Source of the DNA: CAYUIS01 sp964444825
GTDB lineage: Bacteria > Chloroflexota > Anaerolineae > B4-G1
Length of the DNA: 64,000 bases
NCBI GenBank assembly: GCA_964444825.1
Contig: CAYUIS010000004.1
Location: forward strand, 1 to 64,000
Direction: 5' to 3'
This document shows, piece after piece, positions 35,059 through 44,295 of this stretch. Made by a program: the position numbers and the translations under genes. Each line of letters opens with the position of its first letter. Position 1 is the stretch's first letter. A model generated the notes under the pieces. The model was not told where the DNA came from. It did no database searches and saw only the letters and a program-made list of their open reading frames with translations.

Positions 35059-37034
35059 TCTGTCTCTCCTGTATCCACACCTTTGATCGCTTCGGATGGG
35101 CAGAGTTGGGCGCAGATTCCACAACCCACGCACAGGATCGCGTCAATTCCTGCCCCATCCTCGGAGTAGGTGATGGCCGGGCAGCCCAACTGTACGCACT
35201 GTCCACACGCCGTGCAATCATCGGTAACGATGAATGGTTCCCCAAACTTTCTCTCACGTCGTAGAATCTGGAGCATACACTCCCGGCGGGCCACGACGAC
35301 CGCTGCGCCGTCAAAATCCAACGCCCGGCGAATTACCTCCGTAGCCTCCTGGAGGTTGAAGGGGTCAACGACCTCCACAAACTCGACTCCCATCGCCCGC
35401 GCGACCTCCTCGATGAGGATCGTTTTTGCCGGCTGCCCGGCTGCCCGCATCCCGGTCGCAGGGCAGGCCTGGTGACCGGTCATAGAAGTCCAATAGTTGT
35501 CCATTACGACAAAAGTGAGTTTGGTCCCATTCCACACCGCGTTCAACAGACCCGGCATGCACGTGTGGAAGAACGTCGAATCGCCAGCCACAGCCACTAT
35601 CTCTCCACTGAGGCCGGTCTCTGCCCCTGTTCCGTACCCAGCCCGGGCTTGCCCCTGTGCCATCGAAATGCCCGATCCCATGACGTAGAGCGTGTCCAGG
35701 AAATCATACAGTATCTTGGAACTGTGACGCGCCGATGCTTCGTTGCTAGGCTCCGGCGTCTGGCCCTTTACACCGTACCCTGCCTGCTCGTAACAACCAA
35801 TGTCCCCGTTCACGATCGGCACCTGATTTCGTCCAGATTTGATCGCCTTTCGTATCGCCCAATACGTCCCCAGATGCGGGCAGCCCGCGCAGAGCGTGGA
35901 CGACCGGGGGATGACCAGTGATGCAGTCTCCTGCTTGGCCTTGCTGCGCGTCTCGTCACTCTCCAGAGAGATCCCCATCAAATCGGCAAGCGCCTGGCGG
36001 ACCAACGCTGTATTCAACTCGCCGTGCCGGGGCAGCACCAGGTCGAATTGTTTCCCAGTTATCCGGATACGTACGTCGTGGGCCTGCGCCAAAACACGCA
36101 ATTGTGACTCTACGAACGGGTCGCCATCTTCGATGACCAACACCCGCTCGCAACCGGACAGCACATCTAGCGAGAGCTTTGTCGGTATAGGGTAGACCAT
36201 CCCAATCTTGAGCAACCAGACGCGGTCTTGCAGCCCCAAATCACGGAGGGCCTCGCGGGCGTAGGCAGCCCCCATTCCGGAGACGACCACCGCCACGGGG
36301 GCGCTCCCCTCATGCAGCTCATTGAACTGCAGTGACTCCGACTCTTGCACCATCGACGGCAAACGGGCCAGCAGCCACTCGTGCTTCGCCGTTGGTCCCG
36401 GCGGACCGTAGACGTTCCAGCGGTATGGGAGCTTCCAATGCTTGTTAAAGCCCGGCTTCAGCGCCGAGGGCTCGACCGCTCCCAACTCGACCACTCCGTT
36501 GGAGTGTGAAAGACGTGTGGCCGCGCGAACCATCACCGGCAGTTCCAACCGCTCCGAGAGGGCAAAGGCCGTTTTGGTCATCTCTTTTGCTTCCTGATGG
36601 CTTTCCGGCTCCAGGCAGGGAATCATCGCCCACTCCGCCGCGATACGCGAGTCCTGCTCGTTTGAGGAATAGTGCGCGCCCGGATCGTCTGCCACGACCA
36701 CAACCAGCGCCCCTCGGGTTCCCCCATAGGGCAAGGTCAGGAAGAGATCCATCACGACGTTAAGCCCGGCCCCCTTCATCGCTGCCAGGGAGCGCGCGCC
36801 GGTGAGCGCTGCCCCCGCTGCCATCTCGAATGAGACCTTTTCGTTCACACTCCACTCGGCGTAGAATCCCAGTTCGGAGGAGACCTCAGTCAATGTCTCG
36901 ACGATCTCCGAGCTAGGCGTGCCCGGGTAGGCTGTTACCACCTGGACCCCTGCTTCGATCGCGCCGCGCGCAATGGCCTCGTTGCCGAGCAATAACAATC
37001 GGTCTCCAGGTTCACTTGTGGCGATTTTGTTCAA
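35055..37034 (-). CDS. iorA: Indolepyruvate:ferredoxin oxidoreductase, alpha subunit
   Basis: 659 aa, full length. N-terminal pyrimidine-binding domain (TAYPGTPSSEIVETL, MKGAGLNVVMD), TPP-binding domain (CAGCPHLGTYWAI, VAGDSTFFHTCMPG, MDNYWTSMTGHQ) and a C-terminal 2[4Fe-4S] ferredoxin (CTACGQCVQLGCP, CVGCGICAQLCP). It starts at TTG with GGAG 8 nt upstream; no ATG fits. Its first 23 nt overlap the 3' end of the acyl-CoA synthetase alpha gene. It supplies reduced ferredoxin and an acyl-CoA that the flanking ACD subunits can convert to ATP. Confidence 0.95.
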   Translation of the reverse strand: MNKIATSEPGDRLLLLGNEAIARGAIEAGVQVVTAYPGTPSSEIVETLTEVSSELGFYAEWSVNEKVSFEMAAGAALTGARSLAAMKGAGLNVVMDLFLTLPYGGTRGALVVVVADDPGAHYSSNEQDSRIAAEWAMIPCLEPESHQEAKEMTKTAFALSERLELPVMVRAATRLSHSNGVVELGAVEPSALKPGFNKHWKLPYRWNVYGPPGPTAKHEWLLARLPSMVQESESLQFNELHEGSAPVAVVVSGMGAAYAREALRDLGLQDRVWLLKIGMVYPIPTKLSLDVLSGCERVLVIEDGDPFVESQLRVLAQAHDVRIRITGKQFDLVLPRHGELNTALVRQALADLMGISLESDETRSKAKQETASLVIPRSSTLCAGCPHLGTYWAIRKAIKSGRNQVPIVNGDIGCYEQAGYGVKGQTPEPSNEASARHSSKILYDFLDTLYVMGSGISMAQGQARAGYGTGAETGLSGEIVAVAGDSTFFHTCMPGLLNAVWNGTKLTFVVMDNYWTSMTGHQACPATGMRAAGQPAKTILIEEVARAMGVEFVEVVDPFNLQEATEVIRRALDFDGAAVVVARRECMLQILRRERKFGEPFIVTDDCTACGQCVQLGCPAITYSEDGAGIDAILCVGCGICAQLCPSEAIKGVDTGETE

Positions 37035-38451
37035 TTCTCAGTCTCCTTGCTCGTGTCGAGAAACCAGGTTTTGTCGCTTCGCTTACACGAAAAACCTGGT
37101 TTCTTGTTGCCCAAACCACGTCTCGGATCGCCCGAATTGCGCGTTGCGGTGTGGGGAAGACGGGAATCCCCAGCGCGTGCATACGGAAACGTTCAGTTTT
37201 TTCGACCTCCCCGCCGCCCAGGTAGGCGACGACAACGCGCGCCCCGACCCTCTCCTTGAGACGTTGAGCCACCTCCGCCGCGCCTGGGATCGGGTCCCCA
37301 AAGATGAGCAGATAGACATCGGCCAGGTCGTGCCGCTCGATGACGGAGGTCGCCGCCTCAAAGTGGGCTGCCGGAGCCACGGTCAGATCCAGGGGATTGG
37401 CAAGTATGGCGGTGGGCAGCAAGCCCGCGGCCTCGAGTTCTGCGACCGCCTCTGGCGGCAACGGTTCCACCCGCAGGCCAAGCCGCTCCCCCTCATCCGT
37501 CGCCAGGATGCCACAGCCGCCGGAGCTGGTGACGGTAAACACACGGTCGCCTCCGTTCAAATCCAGGCTGGACAGCGCCTTGGCGCTATCGTATAACGAC
37601 TCGATGTCGGGCGTACGTACGATGCCGAACTGTCTACAAGCCGCGTCAAAGACCTCGTCCCTTCCGGCCAGCGACCGGGTGTGAGAAGCAGCCGCACGTC
37701 GCCCACCCTCTGTCCGCCCGGACTTTAAAGCGACGATTGGCTTGTTGGGAATTGCGCGTTTCACGGCCTCCAGGAACCGTCGACCATCCTTGGCTCCTTC
37801 GAGATAGAGCGCGATTACCCTGCTCTCCTCATCGTCAACGAAAAAGTCAATCAGGTCTGTCTCGCAGACGTCCACTTGGTTGCCCAGACTGACCGTCGCC
37901 GAGATGCCGAGGCCCTCATCCACAGCCCAGCCAGCCAGCGTGGCCGCTACCGTTCCACTCTGTGAGATTACGGCCAGAGAGCCGGACGCGGTGACCAATG
38001 GCCACGACGCGCAGAGCTTGTTAGGCCGGTAGTTGACTCCCTGGCAGTTCGGCCCCACGAGCCGTATGCCGGTCTCTGCGACGATGTCCAGCAACTCTTG
38101 TTCCAGATCCTCCCGTCCCGATTCCCGAAACCCCCCACTGATAATGATACCGGCTGTGGCACCTTTGCCGACCGCCTCCCGCAGCGTCCCTGGAACAAAC
38201 CGCGCTGGAACGACGACTACCACCAGGTCCAAGTTCGCTGGTATCTCACCTACCGTCGGATAGACCCGCAGCCCCAGAATCTCATCTGCCTTCGGATTGA
38301 CCGGGTAGACTTCTCCTTCATACCCTCCGCTGACAATGTTCACCAGGATCTCGTGTCCTAACTTTGCCGGATTTGATGACGCCCCTACAACCGCCACAGA
38401 GCGTGCCCAGAACAACCGGGATATTCCGTTCTTTGTCGCTTTATCGTTCAT
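37012..38451 (-). CDS. ADP-forming acetate/acyl-CoA synthetase, alpha (CoA-binding) subunit
   Basis: 479 aa. CoA-binding Rossmann domain (SVAVVGASSNPAKLGHEIL, GEVYPVNPKADEILG), succinyl-CoA-ligase-like domain (VISQSGTVAATLAGWA) and the phospho-His region (GRRAAASHTRSLAG). The His of AAASHT is the expected phosphorylated residue. The last 30 or so residues (RNQVFRVSEATKPGF and on) come from hairpin repeat copy 2, not from the family, and run the gene 23 nt into iorA. The ATG overlaps the upstream EamA gene by 11 nt. Confidence 0.93.
   Translation of the reverse strand: MNDKATKNGISRLFWARSVAVVGASSNPAKLGHEILVNIVSGGYEGEVYPVNPKADEILGLRVYPTVGEIPANLDLVVVVVPARFVPGTLREAVGKGATAGIIISGGFRESGREDLEQELLDIVAETGIRLVGPNCQGVNYRPNKLCASWPLVTASGSLAVISQSGTVAATLAGWAVDEGLGISATVSLGNQVDVCETDLIDFFVDDEESRVIALYLEGAKDGRRFLEAVKRAIPNKPIVALKSGRTEGGRRAAASHTRSLAGRDEVFDAACRQFGIVRTPDIESLYDSAKALSSLDLNGGDRVFTVTSSGGCGILATDEGERLGLRVEPLPPEAVAELEAAGLLPTAILANPLDLTVAPAAHFEAATSVIERHDLADVYLLIFGDPIPGAAEVAQRLKERVGARVVVAYLGGGEVEKTERFRMHALGIPVFPTPQRAIRAIRDVVWATRNQVFRVSEATKPGFSTRARRLRIEQNRHK
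37060..37104. repeat. Dispersed hairpin repeat, copy 2 (inside acyl-CoA synthetase alpha C-terminus)
   Basis: Arms GAAACCAGGTTTT and AAAACCTGGTTTC enclose TCGCTTCGCTTACACGA. The copy is almost identical to copy 3 at 42192-42237 in opposite orientation. It contributes in-frame coding sequence to the overlapping gene. Confidence 0.82.
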
Positions 38452-39397
38452 TCCGTTTTGTTCCTCGTGCTCGCTGCATCACCATCACCCCACCCATAAT
38501 CAGCAGGACCCCCAAGCCCATGAGCCATGTCATCCGCTCCCCAACAAATGCCCAGGCAATCAGCGGCGCTAGCCCAACCTGGAGCGAGTTAAGCGTGCTG
38601 GCGCTGGCGATGGTGGTCAGCGAATACGCCGTAGTGACGCTGACGAGCGCGACTGTATTAAACAACCCGGCGATCAGTACGTTGAGCAACAGCCCTCGGG
38701 ACGTGGTCACATACAGCGCTATGTTTCCAGTCGCGAGAAGATAGGCATTGTTGATCATGATACCCGTCAGCGTGGCAATGGCCAGCGCAGGAAAACGGTC
38801 AACGCCACGGCGCATCGTGTAGGTGACCAGCACGCCCGAGAGCGACCAACAGAACGCCGTAGCTGTAGCATACGGCACCGCCAGCCACCAAGTGGGTGAA
38901 AGCGTCACGTCGCCACTGCGCCCCAGTGACAACACAGATATCCCTAGCACGCTGATCGCCATTCCCGCCGCCATCCCACGGGTGAACGGCTCGTGCAGAA
39001 AAACCGCCGCGAGCAACGCCCCCCAGAATACCTGCGTGCCGGTGACTGGGCTGGCGACCAGGATACCACCCTTTTCCAACGCCGCAAACAGCAGTGGATT
39101 GGCGATCACAAAGGTCAGCACCCCGTAGCCGACCAGTGGGACGAGCAGCCGCCAGTCGCTCAGTGGCGAGACCAGGTTGGGGTCACGACGTCTGGCGCGC
39201 CACCCCATCACCAGAGAGAACAGGAAGATCGGCGTCGCCCGCAGGCTGACACCCAACATATAATTCAGGTCGCTTCCCCGCACCGCTATACCGGTAAAGA
39301 CATTGTTGAGTGCATAAGCAAGAGCCGCTGTTAATGCCCAGAATTCACCCTTGCCCAGACGAACGCGACGAATGGAGGAACCACTCGGCAGGGTCAT
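38441..39397 (-). CDS. EamA/DMT-superfamily transporter
   Basis: 318 aa with ten hydrophobic helices in two EamA repeats (about 20-150 and 165-310); the second ends GVLLIMGGVMVMQRARG. Members export amino acids, nucleobases or metabolites. Its ATG overlaps the TGA of the molybdenum hydroxylase gene and its stop overlaps the acyl-CoA synthetase alpha gene. It may move a substrate or product of this pathway, which is inference from position. Confidence 0.9.
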   Translation of the reverse strand: MTLPSGSSIRRVRLGKGEFWALTAALAYALNNVFTGIAVRGSDLNYMLGVSLRATPIFLFSLVMGWRARRRDPNLVSPLSDWRLLVPLVGYGVLTFVIANPLLFAALEKGGILVASPVTGTQVFWGALLAAVFLHEPFTRGMAAGMAISVLGISVLSLGRSGDVTLSPTWWLAVPYATATAFCWSLSGVLVTYTMRRGVDRFPALAIATLTGIMINNAYLLATGNIALYVTTSRGLLLNVLIAGLFNTVALVSVTTAYSLTTIASASTLNSLQVGLAPLIAWAFVGERMTWLMGLGVLLIMGGVMVMQRARGTKRNER

Positions 39398-42180
39398 GCT
39401 TCAACTCCCCGGTTGCTCCGAGAGACCGCGCCAGTTTTGCTCACTTCGGCGGTCACACGATCCGGGGTGGCGGGCAGTCGGCGAATACGCACGCCGACAG
39501 CGTCATAGATTGCGTTGATGATGGCGGGTGCAGTGGGGATTGCGGCAGCCTCTGCGATGCCCTTAGCGCCGTAAGGTCCGTTCGGGTCCGGGTCCTCGAT
39601 AAGCAGCACTTCCACCGGTGGCGCATCTTTGATGACCGGGATGCCGACTTTGGCCAGGGTATCCGTCGCCAGGTAGCCCCGATCCAGAATGAACTCCTCC
39701 GAAAGCGCGTAGCCTAGCCCCATCAGGCAACTTCCCTCGATCTGCCCTCTTGCGCCGTGAGGGTTGATGGTCCGGCCGACATCGTGAGCGGCGACGATCT
39801 TTCGCACGTGCACCTCGCCGCTGGCCTCGTCCACGTCCACGATGGCGGCCTGGGTGGCGTAGCTGAAGGAGACAAAGTTGACGCGCTCGTCCTCGCCGCT
39901 CGCTTCGAGGGAAAATGTCGGCGGTGGATTGTACGTATGCTCCACGGATAGCGTCCGTCCCTCAGCCTGGAGCCGTGCGGCTAGTTGGACCAGCGCCTCG
40001 GTAGTGAATCTTGTTTCGCCTGGCAGCTCTGCCTTCAACTGTGCCAGGAACAGCGGTGCAGCCTCAACCACGGCGTTGCCCGACATGAAGGTGGTGCGCG
40101 AAGCGCTGGTGATGCCGCCATCGGGAGTACGGGCCGTGTCGCAGGCCAGCACGTCAACGTCCGTGTATGGCACACCCAAGGCATGTGCCGCTATCTGCGC
40201 GATGACTGTGTCGGCTCCCTGGCCCAGGTCGGCCCCGCCGAACCGGACGAGAAAACGTCCCTCTGGCGTCAACTCTATCGCCGCGCCAGTAGGTTCCGGC
40301 AAGCCCAATCCCAGTCCGACGTTCTTGTAGCAACTGGCCACGCCCACACCGCGCCGGTGGCCGGCCGCCGGTGGCGGCAACTCGGCCTTTGTTGCCTCTA
40401 GCGCTTTTTCAAGTTGCGTCAGCGTCTCTACAAACGGCACGCTCTCGGCCAGCACCTGACCGGTCGCTGTCCTGCTGCCGGGCCTTAGGCCGTTGATACG
40501 GCGTAACTCGAATGGGCTGATCCCCAGCTTTTCGGCCACCTCGTCTACCAAAGACTCGATGGCAAAGGCCGACTGGGGGATGCCGAAACCCCGCATCGCC
40601 CCGCACGCGACGTTGTTGGTGTAGACAGAAAGCCCCTTGATGCGCAGGTTGGGGATGTCGTAGGGGCCGGTGGCAAAGAGTGTGGCCTGGTCGAGCACCG
40701 GGATTCCCGCGCTGGAGTAGGCCCCGGTGTCGGCCAGGATGTCACAGGTCAGGGCGACCAATCGGCCGTCGTGGGTCGCGCCCAGACGGACGGTGTGCTC
40801 CATCGCGTGGCGCTTGGTGTGGAAGCGCAGGCTCTCGGCCCGCGTCAGGTCCATGTTGACCGGTCGCCGGGCGTGGAAGGCTGCCAGCGCCAGGTAGGGA
40901 TGCAAACTCATATCGTTGCGCGCGCCAAACGCGCCGCCTGGGGAGACGTGTACCAACCGTACCTTCTCCAGCGGCAGCCCCAGCACCTCGGCCACCCCCC
41001 GGTGATGGAACGAGACGGCTTGACTTGCCATCCAAACTGTGACCACGTCGTCCCCGTCCAGCGCCGCCGCGCCGGCCTCCGGCTCCAGGTAGGCGTGTTC
41101 AATGAAGGGTGTGCGGAAGGTGAAAACGACGACCACGTCTGCCTTGGCCATCGCCGCCTCGACATCCCCCCTTTCGACGTGGGTGGCGTACATCACGTTG
41201 CTGGGTTCGTCGCCGGGGCGCGGTGGGTGGAGAATGGGCGCATCTGGGGCCAGCGCCTCGTGGGGCGAAAAGACCCCCGCCAACTCACGGTATTCGACGC
41301 GCACCTGCTCCGCGGCGGCCCGAGCGCTCGCTTCAGATTCGGCCACAACCAGCGCCAGCACGTCGCTGATGGAGCGCACCCGCCCGCCCACGGGCACAAA
41401 GACCGGCTGGTGGGGGATGATGATGCCAAAACTATTCCGCCCAGGGACATCCTCAGCAGTGAGCACCGCGACCACGCCCGCCATCGCCTCGGCCTGGCTT
41501 GTGTCCAGAGCGAGCAGTTCAGCATAGGGGTGTTGGCTGAATATGGCCACCGCGTGCAACGCTCCCCCGTCCTTGGCTCCCGGGCCAAGTTGCGGCTTCC
41601 AGTCAGCGCCGTAACGGTGCGTGCCGGTAACCTTTGGCACACCATCCTTGCGCACCACAGCCCGCCCAACTACGTTCGAGTCTTCCCCAAAGTCCAGCAG
41701 GATATCCGTTCCATCGCGCAGGGCCGCCGCTGCCCGGTGCACAGCCGCGATGATCGTGTTGTAGCCGGTGCAGCGGCAGAGATGACCGGTGAACCACTCA
41801 CGAATCTCGTCGTCGGTGGGATCGGGGTTCTGGTCGAGCAGCGCCTGGGCCGCCAGTAGCATCCCCGGGGTGCAAAAGCCGCACTGCACAGCACCTTCCG
41901 CCAGAAACGCCTTTTGAATGGGATGGAGGGCGCCGTCCGGACCAGCGAGCCCTTCGACGGTGAGCACATGGCGTCCCTGGGCTTTTAACGCGGGCGTGAT
42001 GCACGAGGCCACTGGCTCCCCGTCGAGCAACACGGTGCAGGCCCCACACTCGCCCTCACCACAACCGACCTTGACGCCGGTTAACCCGAGCTGGTCGCGC
42101 AATACGTCAACCAGCATCGCCCCTGGCGCTACATCAACCGAAATCTCTTGTCTGTTTACACGCATCGCTAGCGTGCCCAT
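39394..42180 (-). CDS. Xanthine dehydrogenase-family molybdenum hydroxylase, fused [2Fe-2S] + Mo-pterin subunit
   Basis: 928 aa. Residues about 1-160 are the [2Fe-2S] subunit (CGEGECGACTVLLDG, CGFCTPGM, CRCTGYN). From about 165 comes the CoxL/XdhD-type subunit (GVPKVTGTHRYGAD, GGAFGARND, AMRGFGIPQSAFAIE, GGADLGQGADTVIAQ, GAKGIAEAAA with the likely catalytic Glu). It hydroxylates an N-heterocycle or related compound using water. The FAD subunit gene lies 9 bp upstream. The small and large subunits are usually separate genes; this fused form resembles XdhD-like proteins of purine/nicotinate loci. The ATG follows GAGGAG. Confidence 0.94.
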   Translation of the reverse strand: MGTLAMRVNRQEISVDVAPGAMLVDVLRDQLGLTGVKVGCGEGECGACTVLLDGEPVASCITPALKAQGRHVLTVEGLAGPDGALHPIQKAFLAEGAVQCGFCTPGMLLAAQALLDQNPDPTDDEIREWFTGHLCRCTGYNTIIAAVHRAAAALRDGTDILLDFGEDSNVVGRAVVRKDGVPKVTGTHRYGADWKPQLGPGAKDGGALHAVAIFSQHPYAELLALDTSQAEAMAGVVAVLTAEDVPGRNSFGIIIPHQPVFVPVGGRVRSISDVLALVVAESEASARAAAEQVRVEYRELAGVFSPHEALAPDAPILHPPRPGDEPSNVMYATHVERGDVEAAMAKADVVVVFTFRTPFIEHAYLEPEAGAAALDGDDVVTVWMASQAVSFHHRGVAEVLGLPLEKVRLVHVSPGGAFGARNDMSLHPYLALAAFHARRPVNMDLTRAESLRFHTKRHAMEHTVRLGATHDGRLVALTCDILADTGAYSSAGIPVLDQATLFATGPYDIPNLRIKGLSVYTNNVACGAMRGFGIPQSAFAIESLVDEVAEKLGISPFELRRINGLRPGSRTATGQVLAESVPFVETLTQLEKALEATKAELPPPAAGHRRGVGVASCYKNVGLGLGLPEPTGAAIELTPEGRFLVRFGGADLGQGADTVIAQIAAHALGVPYTDVDVLACDTARTPDGGITSASRTTFMSGNAVVEAAPLFLAQLKAELPGETRFTTEALVQLAARLQAEGRTLSVEHTYNPPPTFSLEASGEDERVNFVSFSYATQAAIVDVDEASGEVHVRKIVAAHDVGRTINPHGARGQIEGSCLMGLGYALSEEFILDRGYLATDTLAKVGIPVIKDAPPVEVLLIEDPDPNGPYGAKGIAEAAAIPTAPAIINAIYDAVGVRIRRLPATPDRVTAEVSKTGAVSRSNRGVEA

Positions 42181-42189
42181 AGATACTCC

Positions 42190-43083
42190 TCAGAAACCAG
42201 GTTTTTCGTGTAAGCGAAGCGACAAAACCTGGTTTCTAGCTTGCTTCAACACACTCTGCACCAACACCGCCACCATCGCCTCGCGGTAGACCTTTGAGCA
42301 ACGCAGGAAGCTGTCGCGAGGGCTGGCCCCCTCCTGCGCCAACGTCGCGGCGTGGACAATCGTCTCGGCAGTCACCGGCTGACCAGCCATCCACGCTTCG
42401 GCGGTGGCAGCGCGGAACGGTCGCGGTCCCACCGGCCCCAGCGCGATAGCGGTCGACGCGAACCTATCTCCATCCAACTGCACGATAGCCGCCGCACACA
42501 TCACCGGCAGGGCGATGGACTTGCACTTACCCAGCCGTCGGTAGGCTGAGCCAACCTGTCCGGTCGGCAGCCGAAAACGGAATGCCCGCACGAGTTCGGC
42601 GGTACTGTCCACGCGTGAAACGCCGGGACCTTTATACAGTTCGATCAACCCTGCCCAGCGCGGGCCGTCCACACCAACGACTTCGGCCTCAGCGTCCAGC
42701 GCCAGGAGCGCTAGCGCAGCGTCAGCGGCGGGTTGGGCGTTGACCACATTCCCCCCTAGCGTGCCGACGTTGCGAACCTGCGTTGACCCGATCTCGGCGG
42801 CGGCCTGGGCCAACACCGTAACTCGCTCTCGAATCAGTGGGGACGCAACTACCTCGGCGTGGGTCGTCGCCGCGCCGATCGTGACAAAGCCATCGGTCTT
42901 GGAAATACCCCGCAACGCATCGACACGGCTGATGTCCACCAGGCAACTCGCCTGCCGCTCGCCGCGCCGCAGTTGCAGCACCAGGTCGGTACCGCCAGCG
43001 ACCACGCGCGCCCGCCCACCATAGTCAGCCAGCATTTGTAGGGCTTGGTCAACGGTTGCGGGATAGAGATACTCTTGCCACAT
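42190..43083 (-). CDS. Molybdenum hydroxylase FAD-binding subunit (CoxM/XdhB type)
   Basis: 297 aa. FAD contacts VVAGGTDLVLQLRRG (about 30-44), TIGAATTHAEV and VRNVGTLGGNVVNAQPAAD; C-terminal CO-dehydrogenase flavoprotein domain with PVGPRPFRAATAEA. It transfers electrons from the [2Fe-2S] clusters of the fused subunit to an acceptor. The last 15 residues (RNQVLSLRLHEKPGF) and its stop codon are provided by hairpin repeat copy 3. Confidence 0.93.
   Translation of the reverse strand: MWQEYLYPATVDQALQMLADYGGRARVVAGGTDLVLQLRRGERQASCLVDISRVDALRGISKTDGFVTIGAATTHAEVVASPLIRERVTVLAQAAAEIGSTQVRNVGTLGGNVVNAQPAADAALALLALDAEAEVVGVDGPRWAGLIELYKGPGVSRVDSTAELVRAFRFRLPTGQVGSAYRRLGKCKSIALPVMCAAAIVQLDGDRFASTAIALGPVGPRPFRAATAEAWMAGQPVTAETIVHAATLAQEGASPRDSFLRCSKVYREAMVAVLVQSVLKQARNQVLSLRLHEKPGF
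42192..42237. repeat. Dispersed hairpin repeat, copy 3 (inside FAD subunit C-terminus)
   Basis: AGAAACCAGGTTTTT ... AAAACCTGGTTTCT with a TAAGCGAAGCGAC loop. It supplies the final codons of the FAD-subunit gene and ends next to the start of the fused subunit gene. Confidence 0.82.
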
Positions 43084-43129
43084 ACAGCCTCCAAATCCGT
43101 GAACGCAAAACGTTACACAGAGTCACGCA

Positions 43130-44239
43130 TCACTCTCCGTTCTCCAGATACTCGTACAACCGCTCCACGCTCCAGTCTGTGTCGAAACCCAGCTTGTCCA
43201 GCGAGCGGCCCTCGGCGCGGAAATCGCGGTCGAGCAGGCCCGAGGCGACGGTGACGATTGCGTCGCTCACAGGGGTCGGCACGCCCATCAAACGACCCAG
43301 CTCGCAGTACGTGAACAGGCCGTAGGGAATATCCTCGGTCAGATGACGCGTGTCGAGCTTGAACGGCCCCTCACAGATCTCCAGGTTCTCAGTATGGATG
43401 GCGTCGTAGAGCGGTAACACCCCTTCGTCCTCACGCCCCTTGGGGTTCCAGCCGACGTGATAGATCTCCTCCTCCAGCGTGTACGCCTTGATGCCCAGCG
43501 CCTCCGAAAGCGCCATCCGCTCCCGATCTACCAGCTTGATCAGGTTGACCACCGCTGGAGTATTGGCCGTCTTGTCAAAGAGACAGAAGGTGGGATCGCC
43601 ACGCTCGATGCGGGCCGCGTTGCAGATCATCGGCGGCGGATGGGTGATGGCGTTATAGTCCACCAGAATCGTCTCCAACACGCTGCTGGCCGGACGGATC
43701 GAATAGTCCGGGAAGGCCGCCTTGAGGGTATTTACCACACGATCGCTCAGTTTGCCGGGAAAGGCGGCGGTGATCAGCTCCATCACCCGCGCCTCGATAC
43801 GCACCAGCGTCGGTTCCATCTTGGTCGCGCCGTAGGGGAGCGTGTTGGTATCGCCCAGCGCCACGTCGGCGGTGACGCCCGCGTCCCGAAAGACCTTGCC
43901 ATAGATCAAGCACGCGCCGCCTTTTCCCCAGATGACAATCGTCTGTCCATCCTCAACGTGAGGCGCACAGACGCGGGCAAAAACCTCGTGGGCAAAGGCC
44001 GGCACTGGGTTAAAGACGTACTCGGCTCCCCGCATTGCCTCGGCGACGCTAGATGTAACGGTATCAATCTCGGCAAAGCCCTCGTCCATGATCTCGATGC
44101 CACCACGCGCTTGGATAGGTTCCAGCACGTGGGCAAACTCGGGTAGGTCATACAGCGCAACGGAGTGACCGCGCAGCGTCAGGTCGGCCGCGGCCGCACA
44201 GCCCCCATTGCCCGCACCCAGGATTGCGATTCTTGACAT
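43130..44239 (-). CDS. NAD(P)-dependent opine/octopine dehydrogenase-family protein
   Basis: 369 aa. N-terminal Rossmann fold (MSRIAILGAGNGGCAAAADL) and C-terminal octopine-dehydrogenase domain with the conserved His in AITHPPPMICNAAR. The family reductively couples an amino acid with a 2-oxoacid or runs the reverse reaction. The start was chosen for GGAGG upstream and the Rossmann motif; a 35-codon in-frame extension reads through hairpin repeat copy 4. It sits between hydantoin-type genes and the Mo hydroxylase, so release of an amino acid from an N-substituted intermediate is a possible job. Confidence 0.9.
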   Translation of the reverse strand: MSRIAILGAGNGGCAAAADLTLRGHSVALYDLPEFAHVLEPIQARGGIEIMDEGFAEIDTVTSSVAEAMRGAEYVFNPVPAFAHEVFARVCAPHVEDGQTIVIWGKGGACLIYGKVFRDAGVTADVALGDTNTLPYGATKMEPTLVRIEARVMELITAAFPGKLSDRVVNTLKAAFPDYSIRPASSVLETILVDYNAITHPPPMICNAARIERGDPTFCLFDKTANTPAVVNLIKLVDRERMALSEALGIKAYTLEEEIYHVGWNPKGREDEGVLPLYDAIHTENLEICEGPFKLDTRHLTEDIPYGLFTYCELGRLMGVPTPVSDAIVTVASGLLDRDFRAEGRSLDKLGFDTDWSVERLYEYLENGE

Positions 44240-44261
44240 AGTTATCTCCTCCTGCGGAGAA

Positions 44262-44295
44262 AGAAACCAGGTTCTTCGCAAAAAACCTGGTTTCT
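44262..44295. repeat. Dispersed hairpin repeat, copy 4
   Basis: AGAAACCAGG-TTCTTCGCAAAAAA-CCTGGTTTCT between hyuB and the opine-dehydrogenase gene. The shortest loop with perfect 10-bp arms. It abuts the hyuB stop codon and could act as an mRNA 3'-end or stability structure. Confidence 0.82.
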
